Positions 55,460-64,000 of a stretch of 64,000 nucleotides of DNA are shown here, in pieces. The position numbers and the translations under genes were made by a program. Within the stretch, counting starts at the first letter, position 1; each line of letters begins with the position of its first letter. The notes beneath the pieces were generated by a model. It made no database searches. It was not told the origin of the DNA and saw nothing but the letters and a program-made list of their open reading frames with translations. The DNA is taken from positions 4,464,001 to 4,528,000 of the forward strand of contig NZ_JAPELX010000001.1 in assembly GCF_026343335.1 (NCBI RefSeq). Reading direction: 5' to 3'. The stretch is from Streptomyces sp. NBC_00078 (GTDB lineage Bacteria; Actinomycetota; Actinomycetes; Streptomycetales; Streptomycetaceae).

Positions 55460-55858
55460 CGCAGTCCTCCTCATGACCACCACCGGCTTCAATACTGCTC
55501 ACCTTATGAGGATTCGGCGCCGCTGCGTACAGCTGAGGACAGACCCCATCCGTCACACGCGCATCAGGGGCATCAGCGCCCGTAGCCAGACGAATCGGGG
55601 GGCGTGATCACATATATCTATGCGCCGGTGGCTCGCGCGGTAGCGCGCATCACCCGTGAAGGTGAGTTGAGACCTCTTCGAAACATCGGAGAGTTGGCAG
55701 GCCCATGCGCGTCGACAAGTCACCTAGGTCCATTGGATCGCCCAACTGTCTTTGTTTCAAAGGTAGTTGACCGTATATGACCTTGCAGAAACGTGCCTGT
55801 CAACGCGTGCATATGCGTCCGCCCTACCCCACCGTATGAGCCCTACTATCGGCTCGCC
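55460..55858. other. Divergent intergenic region (399 bp), no gene seen
   Basis: Between hisC and the LacI-family gene. It is lower in GC than its surroundings and includes CACATATATCTATG and CCGTATATGACC. Small hairpins occur (GCGCG-GTA-GCGCGC near 55640). I see no ORF with coding bias and no recognisable RNA gene. Confidence 0.5.
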
Positions 55859-56971
55859 ATGACAGCAGCAGGGAAGCACCAGGTGAGCCGCGCGGAAACC
55901 TCACGCCGAGGCAGTCGGCCGGGCCGGGCGGGCATCAGAGACGTGGCCGCCGCCGCCGGAGTCTCCATCACGACCGTCTCCGACGCTCTCAACGGGAAGG
56001 GCCGGCTCCCGGACGCCACCCGACGCCATGTCCGCGAAGTCGCCGACCGACTGGGCTATCGCCCGTCCGCAGCGGCCCGAACCCTCCGTACCGGCAAGTC
56101 CGGCCTCATCGGCCTGACCGTGACGACGTACGGGGATGAACCTTTCACCTTCACCGAATTCGCGTACTTCGCCGAGATGGCGCGCGCCGCCACCTCGGCC
56201 GCTCTCGCCCGCGGCTACGCCCTGGTCATCCTGCCCGCGACCTCGCGCCACGACGTGTGGTCGAACGTGGCGCTCGACGGAACGGTCGTCATCGACCCCT
56301 CCGACCAGGACCCGGTCGTCAGCGAACTGGTCCGGCAGGGTCTGCCGGTCGTCTCCGACGGCCGCCCGGCCGGCGCGCTGCCGGTCACCGCGTGGGTCGA
56401 CAACGACCACGAAGCCGCCGTGCTCGGCATCCTCGACCACCTGGCCGACGCCGGCGCCCGCCGCATCGGCCTGCTGACGGGCACGACGACCGACACGTAC
56501 ACCCATCTGTCGACCACGGCGTACCTGCGCTGGTGCGAACGCGTCGGCCAGGACCCGGTGTACGAGGCCTACCCGGCGCACGACCCGTGTGCGGGCGCCG
56601 TGGCCGCCGACCGGCTGCTCGCCCGCCCCGACCGGCCCGACGCCGTCTACGGCCTGTTCGACCCGAACGGCACAGACCTGCTCGCCGCCGCCCGCCGCTA
56701 CGGCTTGCGCGTACCGGACGACCTGCTTCTGGTCTGCTGCAGCGAATCCACCGTGTACGCCAACACCGAGCCGCCGGTCACCACGCTCTCGCTGAAGCCG
56801 CGCCGCATCGGCACGGCTGTGGTGCAACTCCTCATCGACGCGATCGAGGGGGTCGAATCGGACCAACCGGTCGAGCAGGTGATACCGACGGAGCTGATCG
56901 TGCGTACCTCGTCCCAGCGACGTCCGCCACGCACGACGGTCAGCGCGCCACGGTCGCCCGAGGAAGAGTAG
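55859..56971 (+). CDS. LacI-family transcriptional regulator
   Basis: 370 residues from ATG 55859. The N-terminal helix-turn-helix is complete (IRDVAAAAGVSITTVSDALNGKGRLPDATRRHVREVADRLGYRPSAAARTLRTG). The periplasmic-binding-protein-like effector domain follows (LIGLTVTTYG, and GLLTGTTTDTYTHLS). It normally responds to a sugar or nucleoside, but no uptake genes adjoin, so the target is unknown. Monocistronic. Confidence 0.92.
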   Translation: MTAAGKHQVSRAETSRRGSRPGRAGIRDVAAAAGVSITTVSDALNGKGRLPDATRRHVREVADRLGYRPSAAARTLRTGKSGLIGLTVTTYGDEPFTFTEFAYFAEMARAATSAALARGYALVILPATSRHDVWSNVALDGTVVIDPSDQDPVVSELVRQGLPVVSDGRPAGALPVTAWVDNDHEAAVLGILDHLADAGARRIGLLTGTTTDTYTHLSTTAYLRWCERVGQDPVYEAYPAHDPCAGAVAADRLLARPDRPDAVYGLFDPNGTDLLAAARRYGLRVPDDLLLVCCSESTVYANTEPPVTTLSLKPRRIGTAVVQLLIDAIEGVESDQPVEQVIPTELIVRTSSQRRPPRTTVSAPRSPEEE

Positions 56972-57172
56972 AACGGCGGCCGTCAGCATGCGGTCGAAGC
57001 CCTGCCCAATCGGGGCGAAAGCCGCGGTGAACTGGACTCTTACTCCGATTCACCACCCCTGGGTCATCACATGGCGCGATCGGCATTCCTATGATGGGCC
57101 CACGACACCGCGGGCCGCTGCGACCAGGCAGTCCGATGCGGTGCAGATGCGGCGCGATGGTGGAGGGGTCTG

Positions 57173-58249
57173 ATGACTCAGGGGGCCGGTCAGGGACCCG
57201 AAGTGGAGCGAACGGCGACGTTGCGCGACTTCCGGGTACCGGCGTATGTCCACGAGACCGGTCCGTACGGCCACAGCACTCACCCCGGTGATGTCGCCGC
57301 GCCCCACGAGGAGCCCTACTCGGAGGGGTACACGCCGACCGAGCGCGACCTGCCGGTCATCAACCGCGGTGACACGCTTCAGGTGAGCGTCGACCCCGCC
57401 TCCCTCGCGGACCCGGAGCAGACGGACGGCGCGGGTCCGCTGTACGTCGTCGGTGACGTGCACGGCTATCTCGACGAGTTGCTGGCCGCCCTCCAGGAGC
57501 AGGGCCTCGTCGACGCGGCGGCCAACTGGTGCGCGGGCACCTCCCGGCTGTGGTTCCTCGGCGACTTCACCGACCGCGGCCCGGACGGCATCGGCGTCAT
57601 CGACCTCGTGATGCGCCTGTCCGCGGAGGCAGCCGCGGCCGGCGGCTACTGCAAGGCGCTCATGGGCAACCACGAGCTGCTGCTGCTGGGCGCCAAGCGG
57701 TTCGGCGACACCCCCGTCAACTCAGGAGCGGGCACCGCCACCTTCCAGGCGGCCTGGCTGCTCAACGGCGGCCAGAAGACCGACATGGACCGCCTCCAGG
57801 ACCACCACCTGCAGTGGATGGCCCGCCTCGACGCCATCGAGGAGGTCGACGGCTATCTGCTCGTCCACTCCGACACCACCGCCTATCTCGACTACGGCGA
57901 CTCGATCGAGGCGGTCAACGACACCGTCCGCGAAACGCTCACGCGCAACGACGCCGACGAGTGCTGGGATCTGTTCCGCAAGTTCACCAAGCGGTTCTCC
58001 TTCCGCGACGAGGGCGGTGCAGAAGCCGTACGCTCCCTGCTGCATACGTACGGCGGCACGCGGATTGTCCACGGTCACAGCCCCATTCCCTACCTGCTGG
58101 GCGAGGTCGGCTCCGAGGACGGCGAGGACAGCGCGGGGCCCGTGGTCGAAGGGCCGCATGTCTACGCCGAGGGCCTGGCCATCGCCATGGACGGCGGAGT
58201 GACCATGGCCGGAAAGCTGCTGGTCCAGCAACTTCCCCTGGATATCTGA
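57173..58249 (+). CDS. PP1-like Ser/Thr metallophosphoesterase
   Basis: 358 residues. Metal-site motifs in order: GDVHGYLDELL, GDFTDRGPDG, GNHELLLLG, HSDTTAYLD and HGHSPIPYLLG. The catalytic pattern fits calcineurin-like PPP phosphatases. The first 90 residues are a variable extension rich in Pro, His and Glu. No signal peptide. GGAGGGG lies just before the ATG. Monocistronic; substrate unknown. Confidence 0.92.
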   Translation: MTQGAGQGPEVERTATLRDFRVPAYVHETGPYGHSTHPGDVAAPHEEPYSEGYTPTERDLPVINRGDTLQVSVDPASLADPEQTDGAGPLYVVGDVHGYLDELLAALQEQGLVDAAANWCAGTSRLWFLGDFTDRGPDGIGVIDLVMRLSAEAAAAGGYCKALMGNHELLLLGAKRFGDTPVNSGAGTATFQAAWLLNGGQKTDMDRLQDHHLQWMARLDAIEEVDGYLLVHSDTTAYLDYGDSIEAVNDTVRETLTRNDADECWDLFRKFTKRFSFRDEGGAEAVRSLLHTYGGTRIVHGHSPIPYLLGEVGSEDGEDSAGPVVEGPHVYAEGLAIAMDGGVTMAGKLLVQQLPLDI

Positions 58250-58442
58250 ACGTTCACAGGGCAGGCGCCGGTGGATGGAGGAATCGCGATAAACAACGCA
58301 GGCCAGGGCCCAATTTCTGGAAAGCCCCTGTCACCGCGTGCCGTCGTCGCTCTACCATCGGCTTATCCGTAGCAGGCTCCCCTCCGTTTCTGCCCGACGG
58401 CTCGTTGTCATGCGAGCCCCAAGCCCTACGGAGCATCGGGGG

Positions 58443-59318
58443 ATGCACATGAACAGCGTTCCGCAGCACCTGCTGAGCGAGGACCGCCAGGAGTACGAAC
58501 GGGTCCTCGATGAGGCGCTGCGCTCCGCCCCAAACCGCCCGGAACTGGCCGCTGTCGGACAGCGGCTCAACCCCGAACAGCTGCGCACCATGGCGCTCAA
58601 CGCCACCGCGATCATCACCGTGGCAGCGGCGACCGAGTACCAGCACTACGTGAAGGTTCGCGAGGAACTGCGCCGGCCGGCGCCGTCCACCCCTTCGCCC
58701 ACCCGCGAGTCCGGCTCCGCAGGAGAGCCGGGCGTGGGAGGCGCGATGGGGCTCGCCACCACCCTCGGCGAGGCCGCCGAGCCGGCCGGCGCGGGCGCCG
58801 TCGCCGTCGCCGCTGTCCTAGCCCCCGTCCTCGCCGGAACAGCCGCGGTGATCTTCCTGCTCGTCGGCTACATCATCAAGTCACTCGACTCCAAACAGGT
58901 GTTCGGCAAAACCATGATCACCGCGGGTTGGGTGTTCGGCGCCATGACCGCGGCCGCGATCCTGGTCGCCGCCGTCGGGCTGCTGCTCACCGCGCTGCGC
59001 AACCGGCCCTCGCTCGAGACCGGCCTGTACGGCGAAGTCAGCGAGGAAGTGGCCAGGGCCAGGGAAGCCTGGCACACGGCACTCCTGGAGCGCGGCATCA
59101 TGCCGTTCCTCCGGGAAGCACTGGCCGACCCCGGCACCCCCACGGCACTGCACACCACGACACCGTCGACGCCGACCAGCCGTATGCCGCATCTCGGCTA
59201 CGGCCGCCCGGGCTTCAGCAGCCCGGACGACGGCGCGGACCCCGGCTCACGCCCGAGCTTCAGCAGTCCGGACTACTCCAGCCCGGACTTCGGAGGCCCG
59301 GAACACCAGCCGGAGTAA
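58443..59318 (+). CDS. Two-helix membrane protein with SPD-repeat tail
   Basis: 291 residues. A helical cytoplasmic N-terminus (LLSEDRQEYERVLDEALRSAP) is followed by a Pro/Ser linker, two adjacent hydrophobic helices (VAAVLAPVLAGTAAVIFLLV and VFGAMTAAAILVAAVGLLL) and a C-terminal tail with FSSPD-like repeats (four SSPD/SPD units). No known domain. Homologues in Streptomyces are only called transmembrane proteins, as far as I recall. Its 3' end converges on thiC. Confidence 0.7.
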   Translation: MHMNSVPQHLLSEDRQEYERVLDEALRSAPNRPELAAVGQRLNPEQLRTMALNATAIITVAAATEYQHYVKVREELRRPAPSTPSPTRESGSAGEPGVGGAMGLATTLGEAAEPAGAGAVAVAAVLAPVLAGTAAVIFLLVGYIIKSLDSKQVFGKTMITAGWVFGAMTAAAILVAAVGLLLTALRNRPSLETGLYGEVSEEVARAREAWHTALLERGIMPFLREALADPGTPTALHTTTPSTPTSRMPHLGYGRPGFSSPDDGADPGSRPSFSSPDYSSPDFGGPEHQPE

Positions 59319-59321
59319 CCG

Positions 59322-59382
59322 TCGGCTTGCGCCCTCCGCACCAAAGGGACCTGTCAGGATCCGCCGGGGGAGCGCAAGCCGA
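59322..59382. terminator. Terminator hairpin between the membrane protein gene and thiC
   Basis: TCGGCTTGCGC (59322-59332) pairs perfectly with GCGCAAGCCGA (59372-59382), with additional CTCC/GGGG pairing inside. It sits between two convergent stop codons and could act on both strands. Confidence 0.65.
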
Positions 59383-59477
59383 ACGTTGATGCGCCTCGAC
59401 GGCTCCGCACTACGGCAGCTCACACCGCAGAGCGGGACCGTCTTCCACGTCGGCGGCGCGACTCGCTCCGGCGCGCG

Positions 59478-61455
<1,978 letters not shown>

Positions 61456-61533
61456 TGCAAAGGTGCCTCCACGCTAGCGTCAATTCAGGCGCGCTGAACA
61501 GAGGGCCCCTGTCGTTCTTGCGATGATCTGGCG

Positions 61534-63009
61534 GTGACCACGACGCATCGGCCCCCGCACCCGCCTCCGGAGCCGCCCCATGGGCCCGGCTCCGGCAACG
61601 GCCATGGCTCGGGCGCCGGGCACCACCACGCGCCTCGATCCGACGAGGAGCACGGGTCCGGAACCGGTGCCGGGCACGGGCACGCTCCTGGTCCCGGTGG
61701 CGGGCACGGTCACTCGCACAGCCACGGTCCTGCGGCTCCCGTCTCCAAGCACCTGCGCAAGGTGATCGCGGCGATCCTCATCCCGTTCAGCGCGGCCGTG
61801 GTGGTCGGTCTGGTGGTGCTGTGGCCTGGCGGAGCCCCGCCGCATGCGCGCACCGGCGTGGGATTCGACCGACAGACGCAGCAGGCGACGGTCACCAAGG
61901 TCGTGAGCGTGAGCTGCAAGTCGGTGAACGCCTCGGGCGAGACCCCGACCGGCGACACCTCCACCGCCGAGGGCTCCTCCGCCCAGCGGGAGGCGAACGG
62001 CACCTGCAAGAAGGCGACGATCCGCGTCGACTCCGGCAGCGACAAGGGCCGTACGTTCACCGAGATCGTGCAGCCGGACCAGTCGCGGCAGCTGCACGAG
62101 GGCGAGAAGGTGGTGGCCGCCTACGAGCCCTCGGCGCCCAAGGACCTGCAGTACTCGGTCGCTGACGTCAACCGCAGGTTCCCCATGGCGTTGCTCGCCG
62201 GCATTTTCGCGCTCGCCGTCGTGGTGGTGGGCCGGATGCGCGGCCTCATGGCGCTGGTCGCGCTGGCCGTCAGCTTCATGGTGCTGACGTTCTTCATCCT
62301 GCCCGCGGTTCTGCAGGGCTCGAACCCGCTGCTCGTGGCGGTGATCGGGTCGAGCGCCATCATGCTGATCGCTCTGTACATGTGCCACGGTCTGTCGGCC
62401 CGTACATCCGTGGCGGTGCTGGGGACCCTGCTGTCGCTCGTACTGATCGGCCTGCTCGGCTCCGGGTTCATCGGCTGGGCCGCGCTGACCGGCAACACGG
62501 ACGACAACACCGGTCTGATCCACGGCCTGTACCCGTCGATCGACATGAGCGGTCTGCTGCTCGCGGGCGTCATCATCGGCTCGCTCGGCGTTCTCGACGA
62601 CGTGACGGTCACTCAGACGTCGGCGGTCTGGGAGCTGCACGAGGCGAATCCGTCGATGGGCTGGCGGGGGCTGTACCGGGCGGGCATCCGCATCGGGCGA
62701 GACCACATCGCGTCCGTCGTCAACACTCTCGTCCTTGCCTACGCGGGCGCCGCGCTGCCGTTGCTGCTGCTTTTCTCCATCGCGCAGAGCAGTGTGGGGG
62801 CGGTCGCCAACAGCGAGTTGGTGGCGGAGGAGATCGTGCGCACGCTGGTGGGCTCGATCGGCCTGGTCGCCTCGGTGCCGGTCACGACACTGCTCGCGGC
62901 TCTGGTGGTCGCTGCCGACCGCCCGGGTCCGGAGTCGGCGACTGCGACGGCCGGCGCAGCAGCACCGGCCCTGGCACGCACGGGACGGGGCCGGCGCCGC
63001 AAGCACTGA
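61534..63009 (+). CDS. YibE/F-family membrane protein
   Basis: 491 residues. The N-terminal 70 residues are rich in His, Gly and Pro (HGSGAGHHH, GGHGHSHSHG), which suggests metal binding. A first helix (VIAAILIPFSAAVVVGLVV), an extracellular domain with Cys residues and a seven-helix YibE/F region follow (SIDMSGLLLAGVIIGSLGVLDDVTVTQTSAVWE). Transport function is presumed; substrate unknown. Start GTG 61534. It lies between thiC and ssgA, as in S. coelicolor (from memory). Confidence 0.87.
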   Translation: MTTTHRPPHPPPEPPHGPGSGNGHGSGAGHHHAPRSDEEHGSGTGAGHGHAPGPGGGHGHSHSHGPAAPVSKHLRKVIAAILIPFSAAVVVGLVVLWPGGAPPHARTGVGFDRQTQQATVTKVVSVSCKSVNASGETPTGDTSTAEGSSAQREANGTCKKATIRVDSGSDKGRTFTEIVQPDQSRQLHEGEKVVAAYEPSAPKDLQYSVADVNRRFPMALLAGIFALAVVVVGRMRGLMALVALAVSFMVLTFFILPAVLQGSNPLLVAVIGSSAIMLIALYMCHGLSARTSVAVLGTLLSLVLIGLLGSGFIGWAALTGNTDDNTGLIHGLYPSIDMSGLLLAGVIIGSLGVLDDVTVTQTSAVWELHEANPSMGWRGLYRAGIRIGRDHIASVVNTLVLAYAGAALPLLLLFSIAQSSVGAVANSELVAEEIVRTLVGSIGLVASVPVTTLLAALVVAADRPGPESATATAGAAAPALARTGRGRRRKH

Positions 63010-63070
63010 GGCGGGCGGAGGACCGGCGCGCGTGCGTGCGACCGTCGGGAGGTCCCGGACTGTTGGGCCG

Positions 63071-63089
63071 GCCCTTCCCGAAGGGGGGC
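63071..63089. terminator. Hairpin between the YibE/F gene and ssgA
   Basis: GCCCTTCCCGAAGGGGGGC folds with a 6-7-bp stem between two convergent genes. Weak but well placed. Confidence 0.4.
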
Positions 63090-63159
63090 GTTGCTACGCC
63101 CTCCACGTCCAATGCAGACGCGCTCCGGCCAGTTCCGGCCGCGTCCCCCCGTCTCCGCT

Positions 63160-63597
63160 TCAGCCCGCGCTCTGCTCTTCCGCCAGGATGCGGTCCAGCG
63201 CCTCGTCGAGGTGGGCGTCGAAGTCCTTGAGGGAACCCTCCTGGCCGAGGGGCACCAGCTTGTCGGTGCGGTCGAGGAAGGCGATGAGCGGCGCCGTGGA
63301 CGAGCGGAACAGCGCTTGGTCGCGGCCGACCTGAAGGCGGATCAGGACCTCTGTCAACGAGTCAGGTTCGACGGGTGAGACGCGCACGTCCCCGTCCCCG
63401 CTCGGGCGGTTCACCCCGTCGATGAGCAGCTCCCGTCCGAACGCCCAGGTCACCGGCGCGTCCCCGGGCAGATGGAAGGTCAGCCGCACGGCATAGGGAT
63501 CACTTGTCTCGTAGCGCAGCTCCACCGGGATACGGAAGGAGAGCTCCTCGGACACGAGAAAGCTCATCATGACCTCTGCCTGTACGGACTCGCGCAT
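63160..63597 (-). CDS. ssgA: SsgA, sporulation-specific cell division activator
   Basis: 145 residues. SsgA-like protein with the characteristic ELSFRIPVELRYETSDPYAVRLTFHLPGD and PVTWAFGRELLIDGVNRPSGDGDV. The N-terminus MRESVQAEVMMSFLVS matches SsgA rather than SsgB-G as I remember it. It promotes septum-site selection during sporulation, acting with SsgB to recruit FtsZ. Located directly downstream of ssgR, its known activator. Confidence 0.95.
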   Translation of the reverse strand: MRESVQAEVMMSFLVSEELSFRIPVELRYETSDPYAVRLTFHLPGDAPVTWAFGRELLIDGVNRPSGDGDVRVSPVEPDSLTEVLIRLQVGRDQALFRSSTAPLIAFLDRTDKLVPLGQEGSLKDFDAHLDEALDRILAEEQSAG

Positions 63598-63697
63598 CGC
63601 CTACCCCGTCGTGTGAAGCCGACCCGGCTGGGAAATGATCCCCTGACATTGGTGGCATCTTGCTGAACGTACACGGCAGATCACAAGGAGTGAGTTT

Positions 63698-64000
63698 TCA
63701 GATACTGATAGAGAGCGCGAGTGACCCCAGCAGTCGCCCGATTTCGCACTGAAGTTGCTGGGCCGCGGACACCAACCGGTCGGCCTGATGAGAAGGCAGG
63801 GAGATGGCCAGCGTCGCCGCTGTCGTACCCACAGTGATCGGAATCGCCGCGCAGACCGTCCCCAGCGCGTATTCCTGCCGCTCCGTCACCGGTCCCATCC
63901 GCCGCGTTCGCTCCAGCCGCCGGAGCAGGGTGTGGCTGTCCCGCACGGTGTACGGGGTGAGGGACTGCACGGGGTAGCGGTCGAGGTGGTCACGGCGGGC
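63698..64000 (-). CDS. ssgR: SsgR, IclR-family regulator of ssgA (C-terminal part; 5' end outside window)
   Basis: The frame runs open to the right edge; 100 residues plus the stop are visible. DHLDRYPVQSLTPYTVRDSHTLLRRLERTR and GTVCAAIPITVGTTAATLAISLPSHQADRLVSAAQQLQ are typical of the IclR effector domain. The helix-turn-helix lies outside. Position and orientation immediately upstream of ssgA identify it as ssgR, the transcriptional activator of ssgA. Confidence 0.9.
   Translation of the reverse strand, partial: ARRDHLDRYPVQSLTPYTVRDSHTLLRRLERTRRMGPVTERQEYALGTVCAAIPITVGTTAATLAISLPSHQADRLVSAAQQLQCEIGRLLGSLALSISI

Overview
This is high-GC actinobacterial DNA with strong third-codon GC bias, frequent GTG starts and translationally coupled overlaps. 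Gene content (ssgR/ssgA, cydAB-cydDC with a Rex operator, Sco/PCuAC/DyP copper genes) identifies it as a Streptomyces chromosome. From memory, gene order follows the S. coelicolor core region around SCO3925 to SCO4010, close to oriC. DnaA boxes and ParB parS sites inside the window fit that position. The window carries about 55 intact or partial genes, one tRNA, two insertion sequences, three remnants or degenerate ORFs and several regulatory elements.

Layout. 1-9.3 kb: end of a receiver-domain protein, an acyl-CoA ligase followed by 24-bp tandem repeats, a SigE-family sigma factor, a coupled Ltp2/MaoC/MaoC-DUF35 trio resembling the steroid side-chain enzymes, a small secreted protein, a primase-polymerase with an SOS-like box, a conserved hypothetical, a SARP remnant and tRNA-Ser. 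9.3-20.5 kb: HtrA-like protease, GDPD, HATPase, DUF5926 protein, a 50-bp perfect palindrome and a candidate tiny RNA, a secreted protein, a degenerate PrimPol-like protein, a GAF/SpoIIE phosphatase, an aminopeptidase P and a MocR regulator. 20.5-31.8 kb: an IS630-family element next to an MFS transporter, a HATPase, then a copper-handling operon (YcnI, Sco, PCuAC, CopCD, DyP peroxidase) ended by an IS4-family element inserted just upstream of pheA. 31.8-46.4 kb: pheA, a DnaA-box cluster, serS plus a HAD phosphatase, a four-gene ABC transporter operon, an M24 peptidase with an EphD-like hydrolase/SDR fusion, a MerR regulator, a second DnaA-box group, RNA 2'-phosphotransferase, an LLM oxidoreductase and a second HAD phosphatase. 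46.4-64 kb: M23 peptidase, cydA-cydB-cydDC with parS sites and a Rex operator, hisC, a LacI regulator, a PP1-like phosphatase, a membrane protein, thiC with a TPP riboswitch, a YibE/F protein, ssgA and the end of ssgR.

How the genes work together. cydA, cydB and cydDC make and assemble cytochrome bd oxidase under redox (Rex) control. The copper genes deliver copper to extracytoplasmic enzymes including a Tat-exported DyP peroxidase. The Ltp2/ChsH1/ChsH2-like trio should hydrate and cleave a CoA thioester. ssgR and ssgA control sporulation septation.

Most noteworthy are the non-coding signals: a probable outward promoter of the IS4 element reading into pheA, DnaA-box clusters, parS sites placed over the cydDC start and inside the extended arm of the thiC riboswitch, the 50-bp palindrome beside a candidate roughly 50-nt RNA, and the loss of key acidic residues in a PrimPol-like and a PP2C-like protein. 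All similarity statements are by eye; no database search was run.
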